Positions 16,718 to 25,669 of a DNA stretch of 64,000 bases are shown here, piece after piece. Within the stretch, counting starts at the first letter, position 1, and every line of letters begins with the position of its first letter. The DNA is from Candidatus Latescibacterota bacterium (GTDB lineage Bacteria > Latescibacterota > UBA2968 > UBA8231). The position numbers and the translations under genes are program-made. The DNA lies in assembly GCA_022827835.1 (NCBI GenBank), contig JAJEIO010000020.1, positions 1 through 64,000 on the forward strand, written 5' to 3'. The notes below the pieces were generated by a model. The model ran no database searches and was not told the DNA's origin. It worked only from the letters and a program-made list of their open reading frames with translations.

Positions 16718-19582
16718 ATGAGACGAGTTTTGCTGCTGTTCGCTGTGCTGCCAGTGCTACTATACGCCTGCGTCAGCACGTCGCCGATGACCGTGCAACA
16801 GACGGCGATGGAGGAGACGACCGAGAAGTTAGAGGATCCAAAGCTGCCCATTGACTCCCTGGTGACCGTCGGCCAGCTAGACAACGGCTTGCGCTACGTC
16901 ATCCGCAAAAACCAAAAGCCCGAAAACCGGGTCGAGCTGCGGCTGGTGGTCGATGCCGGCTCGGTGCTGGAGGACGAAAGCCAACAAGGGCTGGCGCACT
17001 TTGCCGAGCACATGGCCTTCAATGGCACCAAAAACTTTGCCAAGCAGGAGTTGGTGGACTACTTGGAGCTAATCGGCATGCGCTTTGGGCCAGACCTCAA
17101 TGCCTACACCAGCTTCGACGAAACTGTGTACATGCTAACCGTGCCCACCGACAGCGCCGAGGTCGTGGAAACGGCCTTCCAAATTTTGGAGGACTGGGCG
17201 CACCAGATCAGCTTTGAGGCCGAGGAAATCGACAAGGAACGCGGCGTCGTAATCGAAGAATGGCGACTGCGGCGCGGCGCTCAGCAGCGCATGTTCGACG
17301 AGCAAATACCCATTCTCCTGAAGGATTCGCGCTACGCCGTGCGCCTGCCCATCGGCCAGAAGGCCGTACTCGATACCTTTCAGCACGAGGAGCTGCGCCG
17401 CTTTTACCGCACTTGGTATCGGCCCGACCTGATGGGTTTTGTGGCCGTCGGCGACATTGAGCCAGCGGAGGTAGAGGCGCTGGTGCAGGAGTATTTTGCG
17501 CGTATTCCTGCGACCGAAAATCCCCCCGAACGCACGATGTTCCCCGTGCCCAACCACGAGGAGACGCTCTTCGCCATTACCACCGACCCAGAAGCCACCT
17601 ACAACAGCGTCAGCATCTACTACAAGATGGATGTGCGGCCCCAAGGGACGATGAGCACTTATCGCCGCTCGCTGATTGAGGCCCTATATCACCGGATGCT
17701 CAACCAGCGCCTGCACGAACTGACCAAGCTCCCCGAGCCGCCCTTTTTAGGTGCCTATTCGGGCCAAGGGCGTTGGTTGCGCTCCAAGGAGTTTTTCATC
17801 CTCGGTGCTGCGGTGCAAAACAACGGTTTCGACGCTGGGCTTGAGGCTCTGCTGATTGAGGCAGCGAGAGTGCGAGAATACGGCTTTACCGCCTCTGAGC
17901 TAGCGCGAGAGAAAAAGGAGATGCTTCGCAGCATGGAGCAGTCCTACCGCGAGCGAGACAAACAACAGTCGAGCGGTTTTGCCTCCGAATACGTGCGCCA
18001 CCTGCTGACCGACGAAGCCATCCCCGGCATTGCCAAGGAGTACGAACTCTACCAAGAACTGGTACCCGGCATTGCATTAGAGGAGATCAATGCGCTGGCC
18101 AGCGAGTGGACGAGCGAAAAAAACCGGGTAATCACCGTAGAAGCCCCTGAGCAAGAGGGCATTGCCGTGCCCAACGAGCAGGATCTGCTGGCGATCTTCG
18201 CCAAGGCGGCGCAGCAGGAGATCGAGCCGTACGCCGACGAGGTGTCCGACGAGCCGCTCGTGGCACAAGTGCCCGCTCCCGCTGAAATCGTCGAACGCAG
18301 CGAAATCCCCGAGATCGGCGTGACTTGGTGGACGCTCTCCAACGGCATCCGGGTCTGCCTGAAGCCGACGGACTTCAAAAACGATGAGATCCTCTTCCGG
18401 GCCTATAGTCCCGGCGGGCACTCGCTGGTCCCCGACGCCGACTACGTGGCAGCTTCGACTGCGACCTCGGTGGTGAGCGAAGGCGGCGTGGGGCCGTTTA
18501 ACAAGATCGAACTGGAGAAGAAACTGGCCGGCAAAGTGGTGCGGGTATCGCCGTGGATCAGTAGCTTGCGGGAGGGCGTTTCTGGCTCGGCCTCGCCCGA
18601 AGATATCCAGACCATGTTCGAGCTGATCTACGCTTTCTTCACTGCGCCGCGCCAAGACAGCACGGCCTTCCAAGCCTATCAGACGCTCATGCGAGGCTCC
18701 ATCCAAAATCGCAGCGCACGTCCAGAAACGGCGTTCAGCGACACCATTGCGGTCACCATGGCCCAGTATCACCACCGGGCGCGTCCTTGGTCGCTGGAGT
18801 TGCTCGACGAAATGGACTTGGCCACGTCTATGGCCGTGTACCAAGATCGCTTTGCCGACGCTGGCGACTTCTCGTTTTTCTTTGTCGGCAACTTCACCCT
18901 CGAAGGCATAGAGCCGCTGGTGCGCACTTATTTGGGCGGCTTGCCGACCACCGGACGTGAGGAGACTTGGCGCGATGTCGGCATCGAGGCCCCAGAGGGC
19001 GTGATCGACAAAGCGGTCTATCGCGGCATTGAACCCAAGAGCCAATCGCAGATGATTTTCACCGGCCCTTTTGAATACGACGGCTGGAAAAACAACCTCG
19101 AACTCAGGGCCATGACCTCCGTGCTGCAGATCAAGCTACGCGAGGTGTTGCGCGAGGACTTGGGCGGCACCTATGGGGTCTGGGTCAGCAGCAGCGGCTC
19201 GCACTACCCGGACGAGAGGTACCGTATCTCCATCTCCTTCGGCAGCGATCCCGACCGCGTCGAGGAACTGACGCAGGTGATCTTCGAGCAGATCGACAGC
19301 CTAAAAACCGTCGGCACCACCGACCTCTACGTCGATAAGGTCAAGGAAATGCGCAAACGCCAGCGCGAGACCGACCTCAAGGAGAACAGCTTCTGGGTCG
19401 GGTCGCTGGCGTCGCTCGATTTCAACGGGGTCGATCCGCGGCTGCTGGTTCAGTATCCAGCGTTGGTGGATTCGCTGACGGTGGATGTGGTGCAGCAATC
19501 GGCGCAGAAGTATTTCAACATGGACCGCTATGTGCGGGTAGTGCTTTATCCGGAGGAATCAGACGAGGTGGGAGAAGAGTAG
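16718..19582 (+). CDS. M16 (insulinase-like) zinc peptidase lipoprotein
   Basis: A 954-residue protease with a lipobox signal (VLLYACVST), so it is probably anchored in the periplasm or outer membrane. The inverted zinc motif HFAEH lies near residue 94 in GLAHFAEHMAFNGT, and the third ligand region ERGVVIEEW near residue 174; both are intact. A second, catalytically silent M16 half runs from about residue 530. The size and the double arrangement resemble PqqL-like peptidases, which process peptides outside the cytoplasm. CAGGAGTC precedes the ATG. The gene stands alone, 37 bases after the kinase. Confidence 0.93.
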   Translation: MRRVLLLFAVLPVLLYACVSTSPMTVQQTAMEETTEKLEDPKLPIDSLVTVGQLDNGLRYVIRKNQKPENRVELRLVVDAGSVLEDESQQGLAHFAEHMAFNGTKNFAKQELVDYLELIGMRFGPDLNAYTSFDETVYMLTVPTDSAEVVETAFQILEDWAHQISFEAEEIDKERGVVIEEWRLRRGAQQRMFDEQIPILLKDSRYAVRLPIGQKAVLDTFQHEELRRFYRTWYRPDLMGFVAVGDIEPAEVEALVQEYFARIPATENPPERTMFPVPNHEETLFAITTDPEATYNSVSIYYKMDVRPQGTMSTYRRSLIEALYHRMLNQRLHELTKLPEPPFLGAYSGQGRWLRSKEFFILGAAVQNNGFDAGLEALLIEAARVREYGFTASELAREKKEMLRSMEQSYRERDKQQSSGFASEYVRHLLTDEAIPGIAKEYELYQELVPGIALEEINALASEWTSEKNRVITVEAPEQEGIAVPNEQDLLAIFAKAAQQEIEPYADEVSDEPLVAQVPAPAEIVERSEIPEIGVTWWTLSNGIRVCLKPTDFKNDEILFRAYSPGGHSLVPDADYVAASTATSVVSEGGVGPFNKIELEKKLAGKVVRVSPWISSLREGVSGSASPEDIQTMFELIYAFFTAPRQDSTAFQAYQTLMRGSIQNRSARPETAFSDTIAVTMAQYHHRARPWSLELLDEMDLATSMAVYQDRFADAGDFSFFFVGNFTLEGIEPLVRTYLGGLPTTGREETWRDVGIEAPEGVIDKAVYRGIEPKSQSQMIFTGPFEYDGWKNNLELRAMTSVLQIKLREVLREDLGGTYGVWVSSSGSHYPDERYRISISFGSDPDRVEELTQVIFEQIDSLKTVGTTDLYVDKVKEMRKRQRETDLKENSFWVGSLASLDFNGVDPRLLVQYPALVDSLTVDVVQQSAQKYFNMDRYVRVVLYPEESDEVGEE

Positions 19583-19618
19583 CGCTAGCGGTACCGTATA
19601 TTTTTCTTGCTACTACGT

Positions 19619-19656
19619 CGCCGTCGGCCTAAGCCGTTTTGGTTGGGTCGACGGCG
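19619..19656. terminator. Weak hairpin between convergent genes
   Basis: CGCCGTCG (19619-19626) pairs with CGACGGCG (19649-19656) around a 22-base loop in the gap between the M16 peptidase and the methylase. There is no clear T run on either side, so termination activity is uncertain. Confidence 0.3.
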
Positions 19657-19668
19657 GCTTCAGCACTT

Positions 19669-21579
19669 CTATAATGCTGTGATTTCTAACTTTGCTCTTC
19701 TAGCTAGTTCTCTTGATTCCACACGGTCATTAATAGATTGCCTAACCATTCGCTCAACCTTGTCTCTCTTCTTCTTATCTTTAGGAATTGGAAGAATAAG
19801 CTCATAGATTCTATTTCCCAAAGAGTCGATAATATCCTGCGTGAATCGCTTGGCCTGAATCTGTCCAATTGCAGGCTTTGATGACAGCGCCGCTAGTAGT
19901 AGGAAAGGGGAGATTACCTCGGGTTTATTTACTCTTATTTTATATAAATGGCTCTGGAAGACGATTTTCGTATCGTATTTTGATATATAGGCACAGGTTC
20001 CAATTAGATACGTTCCATCTCTCACCATCAATATATCTCCCTCTCTTATATCTTGGCGATCTTTATACTGATTGTATATCTCATCCGAAATCCCATGTTT
20101 GGGATCTAGTTTAATTTCCCAGTTTGAAATATCCGAAGTCCGAACAAATGGAATGCTTCCTGTACCGTATGCGAGTTTTCCCACCTCATCGCCGGTTTTA
20201 ATCTCAATGATTCCATCCTCCACCAACATTTTAAGTGAGATGCGCTCATGGGAATCCGAAAGTTTTTCCAGCTCTTCTTGAGGCTCAGGATTATAGTAAC
20301 GGGGTGTCAATATATGATTCGCTATAGACGATTGGGAAACACGATAGCCTAGCCGATTATATCTTCGATCATCTTGGGTGTCCAAAAAGTTGTCCAGAAT
20401 TACTGGTAAATCGTTGTGAGGAATCAGGTTCCCTCTGCTATCATGGCCACACCACTTAGCCTCGGCCATAAATATCTGCTTTCCCATAGTCAACTGTTGT
20501 CGCTTAGTTGCTATTAAGAGACATGTTTTAGTATGAGTACCTCCTTTACCAGAAGTCTTAAAAAGATTTTCGGGCATTCCTATTACGGCATCTAAATCCG
20601 CATTCTCTATTAAAAACTGAACAACATGACTAGACGTAGAGTTGGCAATCATACTCTCGGGTACTACAATACCCATACGCCCACCGTTTCTCAATAGCTT
20701 TAAGCACAATTCCAAAAACAGAATCTGAGGCGTCGAGCTAGCTGCAAGGCTATCTGTTTTTTCGTATCGGCCAGTAGTCCGGTTAAAGTGCCATTTATAA
20801 GCTAAATCGAACTTCTTCCTGGTTTCTTCAGTACCGACCTTTATTCTCGCTCCGAAAGGAGGATTTGCAAGGACTATATCAAACTGTCCGTCGAATTCAA
20901 AGGGTATAGGGCCATTTCCTTTGGTTTTTCTTTCAATAGAATCTGCACAGACGATATTTGAGGATGATAGAGTAGTAAGAGCTATATGGGTCTTAGCGAG
21001 TTGGGATAAATACTCGTCTTTTTCTATTCCAAAGATGGATGAATTTATTTCTCTTCTGCTTGCTCCCTTAGCTCTTAGATACCTCGCAGAGAAGCTTAGA
21101 AAGCTCCCGGCCCCACATGCTGGATCAACTATCTTTTCTCCCTTTCTTGGTGCGACAGCTTCTACTAACCACCTTACGGCTTCTGTAGGAGTAAAGAATT
21201 GCCCTTCATTTCCTCTAATATCTGTACCTACAAAAGCCTGATACAATTCACTTAACGGGTCGCTATGTGGATCTTCCATATCGACCTTTAAAAATATTGT
21301 ATGGATATAAGAAATTGACTCTTGGTCTAGGTCAATCTCTTCAGAATCCCTAAAAAGATCTGGAACTCTATTCTTTATCTTTTTAAAAGCTTTGTTGTAA
21401 GATTGGGCAACTTTTTTAGCAGGAAAGTTTGGTTCTGTCTTTACTAAATGATTGATATTGCAAAAGAGACATTTTACTACTTCATGTAACAAAGCTCTAT
21501 CTCTCGTTATACCAACAGCTTTCCCTGCTAGATAGTTTCTTATATCTCGAAAAGCTGTACTTAGTGTGTATTTTTTCAT
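19669..21579 (-). CDS. N6-adenine DNA methylase fused to a target-recognition domain
   Basis: Methylates adenine in a specific DNA site. In 636 residues there is an HsdM-like helical N-terminus, the S-adenosylmethionine motif VDPACGAGSFL near residue 155, the catalytic NPPFGAR near 238, and FFTPTEAVRWLV before them, as in type I HsdM proteins. From about residue 430 the sequence turns HsdS-like (LAYGTGSIPFVRTSDI, REGDILMVRDGTY), a single recognition domain ending in a helix. Recognition and methylation thus share one chain. There is no hsdR nearby; instead an HNH protein lies 32 bases upstream in the same direction. Base use is much AT-richer than the flanks, a sign of transfer. AGAGG precedes the ATG. 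Confidence 0.9.
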   Translation of the reverse strand: MKKYTLSTAFRDIRNYLAGKAVGITRDRALLHEVVKCLFCNINHLVKTEPNFPAKKVAQSYNKAFKKIKNRVPDLFRDSEEIDLDQESISYIHTIFLKVDMEDPHSDPLSELYQAFVGTDIRGNEGQFFTPTEAVRWLVEAVAPRKGEKIVDPACGAGSFLSFSARYLRAKGASRREINSSIFGIEKDEYLSQLAKTHIALTTLSSSNIVCADSIERKTKGNGPIPFEFDGQFDIVLANPPFGARIKVGTEETRKKFDLAYKWHFNRTTGRYEKTDSLAASSTPQILFLELCLKLLRNGGRMGIVVPESMIANSTSSHVVQFLIENADLDAVIGMPENLFKTSGKGGTHTKTCLLIATKRQQLTMGKQIFMAEAKWCGHDSRGNLIPHNDLPVILDNFLDTQDDRRYNRLGYRVSQSSIANHILTPRYYNPEPQEELEKLSDSHERISLKMLVEDGIIEIKTGDEVGKLAYGTGSIPFVRTSDISNWEIKLDPKHGISDEIYNQYKDRQDIREGDILMVRDGTYLIGTCAYISKYDTKIVFQSHLYKIRVNKPEVISPFLLLAALSSKPAIGQIQAKRFTQDIIDSLGNRIYELILPIPKDKKKRDKVERMVRQSINDRVESRELARRAKLEITAL

Positions 21580-21611
21580 TATTATAATCCTCTTTTGATG
21601 AGGCTGCTCTA

Positions 21612-22742
21612 TTAAACGATATTCTCTAGCTGCATCCTTTGATAAATATCTATAAGCATCTTTCTCACCTCGTCCAACTTCAAGTCTCCCTGAATTCTAT
21701 TACCATCTTCGGTCATCCAGGCCACATTCTGTCCTTCGTGTTTTCCACCAGATTTAAGAGGATTTAAATGTCCTACTTGAAAGGGAGATTCTCCATGTTT
21801 TGACTCGCAGGCAAAATCCGTATAATCCAACTCAACCCAAGTTACTGGGCATCTAGTTATGCATTTTGATTTGCTGATAGCTCCTGCAGTAATCAGCTTG
21901 TTTTTGACATCTTCAGGAAAATTCGAGAAATACACCAAGTCTCGGAGTAGCTTTCGCTCAACTGACCAGCATTCCTCCAAAGTAGCATGTTGGAAATCTC
22001 CATCGAGAACTTCCCAACGTTTAGCGCGATTAGTCTGATCTTTACCAGTTTGAGATCTATCTGTCAGATACGTTTTGGTCTTTATTTTGTCTATATTTTT
22101 TTTGGTGAGCATTTCTTTTAGTATAGGACGAGCTTTCACTAACCACTCGATATCCTCTAGGCCTACCAAACGAATATTATCAACGGAATGAACTGGATCA
22201 CGCCTAGACTCTTCGTATGATAAGATAAACTCATAGGACACGCTCCGTTTGTTCCCATTAGAAAGCTGTGAAGAGATAGATATGTGATCAGAAGAAGAAG
22301 TAAGTAAATCCATTGTCCTATCAAAAATGCTTAAACATTCCTCAAAACTACAAGCCCTTTGATCTTTTCCAGGAGCGAATACACCTTGATAATTCTCAAA
22401 GCTATGGGGACGAGTTTTGGTTATTTTTCCCTCTAACCATCTAGTCTTCATCTTAGTTGATGTAATCTTGAAATTTGTCAATTCAATGAGAAAAGCGAAT
22501 CTAACAGCAGCTCTGAGAACATACTTTAAATCTTTTTGTACAAAATATTTTTCGAGTTGATTTATCTTCTGAATGGTATTGTTATTCTTATAATCTCCGG
22601 CATTTTCTAAAAGCCAATCAACAGCTCTTTCCACACGAAAGGATGGAGCCTTTCCACTCAAAGCATCTCCACCAAATGAATTACTGACGGTCTGCTTTTC
22701 TTCATCATCAAAAATTTTCTGAAAGTTCTCTGGAAAGGTCAT
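21612..22742 (-). CDS. Putative HNH restriction endonuclease
   Basis: A 376-residue protein I recognise only from its end. Near residue 320 it reads FQVGHLNPLKSGG and then GQNVAWMTEDGNRIQGD, the H-N-N pattern of HNH nucleases, preceded by a cysteine-containing segment (CITRCPVTW). The remaining 300 residues match no family I can name and may recognise DNA. Its position directly before a methylase with a recognition domain points to the restriction half of a type II-like system. I use ATG 22742, with AGGA nine bases upstream; a TTG at 22760 would add six residues. The gene is AT-rich like its partner. Confidence 0.72.
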   Translation of the reverse strand: MTFPENFQKIFDDEEKQTVSNSFGGDALSGKAPSFRVERAVDWLLENAGDYKNNNTIQKINQLEKYFVQKDLKYVLRAAVRFAFLIELTNFKITSTKMKTRWLEGKITKTRPHSFENYQGVFAPGKDQRACSFEECLSIFDRTMDLLTSSSDHISISSQLSNGNKRSVSYEFILSYEESRRDPVHSVDNIRLVGLEDIEWLVKARPILKEMLTKKNIDKIKTKTYLTDRSQTGKDQTNRAKRWEVLDGDFQHATLEECWSVERKLLRDLVYFSNFPEDVKNKLITAGAISKSKCITRCPVTWVELDYTDFACESKHGESPFQVGHLNPLKSGGKHEGQNVAWMTEDGNRIQGDLKLDEVRKMLIDIYQRMQLENIV

Positions 22743-22812
22743 TTCTGAAATCCTAAACAAGACAACACATATGGGGAACTATCCAAAACTTAGGCCATTG
22801 GGAGACTTTTAA

Positions 22813-22841
22813 TATATAGATCTGCCTATTATAGACATCAA
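22813..22841 (-). promoter_or_regulatory. Candidate promoter of the restriction-modification pair
   Basis: Read on the minus strand, TTGATG (22841-22836) is followed after exactly 17 bases by TATATA (22818-22813). It lies about 70 bases before the endonuclease start and could transcribe both genes. Confidence 0.5.
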
Positions 22842-22953
22842 TCTGTTAATCCCATTGAACCCTGTCAATAGCCCGCTTACGAATCTCCACTCCGATCACC
22901 ATGGCAGCTCCCACGCTCCGTCGAAGCACCGTGCTCGTTTAATTAATACTATA

Positions 22954-23214
22954 TCAAACGTTGAGCCTCTGAAACATGCCCTCGGCGTCTTCACACTCGA
23001 CCAATTCTTCCCCTCGATCCGTCTTTTCAAAAACGTCACGGGTTTTCTCATTCGGTAGCTCTACGGGAAACGGCAACCCGTTGCACAGTTCAATTTGCCG
23101 AAAGAAAAGGGTTATGGCCTCAGTCGTGGTCAAGCCGAGCTTGCTCAATAGCGCCTCGACATTGCGCTTTAGCTCTGGATTGATACGCGCCCGGACAACT
23201 TCAGTCTTTGCCAT
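22954..23214 (-). CDS. RelB/DinJ-family antitoxin, without an adjacent toxin
   Basis: An 86-residue protein with the ribbon-helix-helix layout of DinJ antitoxins: VRARINPELKRNVEALL, then LGLTTTEAITLFFRQI and the conserved GLPFPVELPNE. It would bind DNA and neutralise a YafQ/RelE-type RNase. GGAAGGAAAC gives a good ribosome site. The toxin normally follows directly, but the 210 bases downstream hold no such gene; there is only a short open stretch reading EIRKRAIDRVQWD before a stop. It sits at the right border of the AT-rich restriction-modification island. Confidence 0.85.
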   Translation of the reverse strand: MAKTEVVRARINPELKRNVEALLSKLGLTTTEAITLFFRQIELCNGLPFPVELPNEKTRDVFEKTDRGEELVECEDAEGMFQRLNV

Positions 23215-23288
23215 AATAGTTTCCTTCCTCGTCTGACTGTCGCACGTTTGGGTTCGTTGTTCGCCGCAGGCGAAAATAGGAGCCCATT

Positions 23289-23627
23289 CTACATTAACAG
23301 ATCGGCCAACGCCTGTAATTGCCCCTCGTCAGGATTCGGCCCGGCCAACGCGATCTCCGCATTTCCCTCGCCTTTTATTACAACCTCGACCTGCTTCGAC
23401 CGCACGCCCTCAACCACGATCTCCCGCACCGCCGCTCGCGCCTTCGCTTCGACGCCGCTTCCGAGAAAAACCTTCGCCGAAACCTCCCCCATCGAATCCT
23501 TGCGTGCCCCCTTTTCAAAATACTTTCGCTTCTTTCGCTCGTTGCTCCGTTTGAACACCACGCCCGCCACCCCTTCCAACACCATCAGCAAATCATCCGT
23601 ATCCCGACCCGACAAATAGAGTATCAT
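23289..23627 (-). CDS. Small protein of unknown function, coupled to the GNAT gene
   Basis: I do not recognise this 112-residue protein with confidence. The start at 23627 overlaps the stop of the upstream acetyltransferase by one base (TGATG), so translation is probably coupled. It begins with a strand and helix (MILYLSGRDTDDLLMVLEGV), has a basic middle (KRSNERKKRKYFEKGARK), and then SAKVFLGSGVEAKARAAV followed by QVEVVIKGEGNAEIAL. The order of these pieces recalls effector-associated EACC1-like domains, which occur with conflict systems. That likeness is from memory of the pattern only and is weak. Confidence 0.55.
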   Translation of the reverse strand: MILYLSGRDTDDLLMVLEGVAGVVFKRSNERKKRKYFEKGARKDSMGEVSAKVFLGSGVEAKARAAVREIVVEGVRSKQVEVVIKGEGNAEIALAGPNPDEGQLQALADLLM

Positions 23628-24661
23628 CAGTCCACCACCGATCCGTCGGCGTGAAAACTCCCCTTGTTTTCCCACACCTCGACGTCAACCCAACCCGTTT
23701 GCGCCCGATCAGCAGCGACCCGCCGGTTTAAAGTAGCACTACAACGGAATCCCGCCGCAGTCAGAGCGGCGGCTTTGGGTTTCAACCCAGCGTCGCAATA
23801 GGCCAAGCAAGTGTGGCTCTCCGGTAGCTCTAGGGCCTGGAGCAAGGCGGCCCCCTCCTCCCAAAAAGCCGGATGGCAATACAAGTCAACTAAGCAGGCG
23901 TCGGGCCACAGCGGATGATCGGACCACATGACCCAGCCCACCACGGCTCGGGTTTCCCGTTGCACCAGAGCCAGCGCGCGAGGCGGAAGGTCGTTTGCAT
24001 CGCGTTCCAAACAATCCTGCAGCAAGGGCAGCAAAGGCCCTTCGGTGGAGCGGCGACCCCATACACCCAAGCCAGCGCCGCGCACGACGCCAGGAAAGGC
24101 ACCCAAAAACAGAGGAATCGAAACAGGCCAGTGCAGCCAGCCAACCGGCTCTATAGCCGTAGAACCCGGCGCGAAATAACCCCTATCGAATTCGTCCTGC
24201 GAGGTGCTGTAATAGTCCATATAACCGCTTTCCGGCTCGACCCCGGCAAAGCCATTGACCCGATAAATGTGATAGGGCGGCGTATCGTAGCCCGTGCCCA
24301 AAAACAGGGCTTGGCCACCGCGCTGCCTAAAGTGCTCCATGAGACAGGCCATCAGTTGCATGGCAGCGCCTTGGCGGCGGTCTTCGGGACGGGTGTACAC
24401 GTGGCCGAGCAGCCCCACGCCGCGGTATTCAATGTTCATCATATTGGCAAAGGGATCGCCGTCGCGGTGCAGTAGATAAAAGAAGACGTCGAGGCCGGTC
24501 TGAGTGCGCAGCACCTGTTCGTTGCCCCAGCGCCAAGGCGGGCCTTTGTGGCTCAAAAGGGTCTCGACGCGTTCGGCCCAGTCGAGATCAGGGCCTTGCA
24601 CAACGCCAGCTTGTACAACTTCACCGGATTTGAGCGTGATGCGGTCTAACGGTTGGTACAT
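23627..24661 (-). CDS. GNAT-family acetyltransferase, 344 residues
   Basis: The N-terminal half holds a GNAT core with the acetyl-CoA loop YTRPEDRRQGAAMQLMA near residue 93 and the following YRVNGFAGVEP strand. The C-terminal half (about 190-330) may be a second, degenerate GNAT unit: ALALVQRETRAVVGWVMW resembles strands 2-4 and KPKAAALTAAGFRC the final strand, but it lacks a clear pyrophosphate loop. The substrate is unknown. No strong ribosome site precedes the ATG. The unknown small gene overlaps its stop. Confidence 0.83.
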   Translation of the reverse strand: MYQPLDRITLKSGEVVQAGVVQGPDLDWAERVETLLSHKGPPWRWGNEQVLRTQTGLDVFFYLLHRDGDPFANMMNIEYRGVGLLGHVYTRPEDRRQGAAMQLMACLMEHFRQRGGQALFLGTGYDTPPYHIYRVNGFAGVEPESGYMDYYSTSQDEFDRGYFAPGSTAIEPVGWLHWPVSIPLFLGAFPGVVRGAGLGVWGRRSTEGPLLPLLQDCLERDANDLPPRALALVQRETRAVVGWVMWSDHPLWPDACLVDLYCHPAFWEEGAALLQALELPESHTCLAYCDAGLKPKAAALTAAGFRCSATLNRRVAADRAQTGWVDVEVWENKGSFHADGSVVD

Positions 24662-24707
24662 GTCAGGTCTTTGCCTCGCTTCTTAGCTCTTGTCAACCGC
24701 TTACGTA

Positions 24708-25667
24708 CTAACCCCCACTCCGCCCCCCATACAAATCCCGCACCCGACTCACCACCACGGCCAACAGAATAATCGACCCCAAAAACGCCTGCTCGTAATA
24801 GACGTTGGCCTCCAGCATCACCAAGCCGTTTTTGATGAGGACGATGATGACCGCCCCTAACAGCAGGCCCAGCGCCGAGATGCGCCCTCCCGCCAGCCCC
24901 GTCCCGCCGACAATGGCCACCGCAAAGCTGGTAATCAGCCAGTCCTTACCCGTCGCCGGTTGCGCCGAGCCCATCCGCGAGACCCACAACACCGCGGCCA
25001 GCGCCCCCACTCCGCCCGACAGCACGTGCGACAGCAAAATCATCCGGTCAGTATTGATCCCCGCCAGCCGAGCCGCCTCCTGATTCCCCCCGGTCGCCAA
25101 CAGCCGCCGCCCAAAGACCGTGTGCCGGAATGCGTAGTGCGTTGCCAGCAGCACCAGCCCCATCGTCCAGAACAAATTCGACAGCCCCAAAAACTTCTGC
25201 CGTCCCAAAAACGTGAACTCCCGAGGAATGTCCGTATAGGCGTAGCCTTCGGAAAACCCATGCACTAGCCCTGTAAAGACAAAAAGCGTGGCCAGCGTGG
25301 CGATAAAGGAATTGATCTGCAACCGCGTGATGATGACCCCGTTAACCCACCCGGCCACACTGCCAATCCCCAGCGCCACCAGCGCCGCTAACCACCCCGG
25401 CAAACCCAACACCTGAATGCAGTACCCAGTGGTAATGGTCGCCAAGCCGCCAATGGCCCCCACGGACAGATTCATCCCCCCAGCGACCAACACCAGCGCC
25501 TGAGCCAGCGCCACCAACACGGAGAACGCAACGATCCGGGAGATGTTGAAAAGGTTGTACGCCGACAGGAAGCTCTCCGAGCTAAGCGCACATCCCACAA
25601 ACAGCAACCCCGCGGACAAGGCGATCCCCGCGTCGTTGTGCCGCATGAGTCTGCGTAAGTAGTCCAT
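24708..25667 (-). CDS. Sugar ABC transporter permease, RbsC-like
   Basis: A 319-residue membrane protein with about nine or ten hydrophobic segments, of the ribose/xylose/galactose importer class. Landmarks are VLVAGGMNLSVGAIGGLATI in the first third and the cytoplasmic loop GRRLLATGGNQEAARLAGI that contacts the ATPase. The ATG at 25667 lies just after the ATPase stop; a TTG at 25673 would overlap it. It is the last gene of a three-gene operon, after the binding protein and ATPase. Confidence 0.95.
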   Translation of the reverse strand: MDYLRRLMRHNDAGIALSAGLLFVGCALSSESFLSAYNLFNISRIVAFSVLVALAQALVLVAGGMNLSVGAIGGLATITTGYCIQVLGLPGWLAALVALGIGSVAGWVNGVIITRLQINSFIATLATLFVFTGLVHGFSEGYAYTDIPREFTFLGRQKFLGLSNLFWTMGLVLLATHYAFRHTVFGRRLLATGGNQEAARLAGINTDRMILLSHVLSGGVGALAAVLWVSRMGSAQPATGKDWLITSFAVAIVGGTGLAGGRISALGLLLGAVIIVLIKNGLVMLEANVYYEQAFLGSIILLAVVVSRVRDLYGGRSGG

Positions 25668-25669
25668 AA

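Noticed and set aside
19669..22742. A type I restriction system
   Set aside because: No hsdR and no separate hsdS; the methylase carries a single recognition domain and pairs with an HNH protein.
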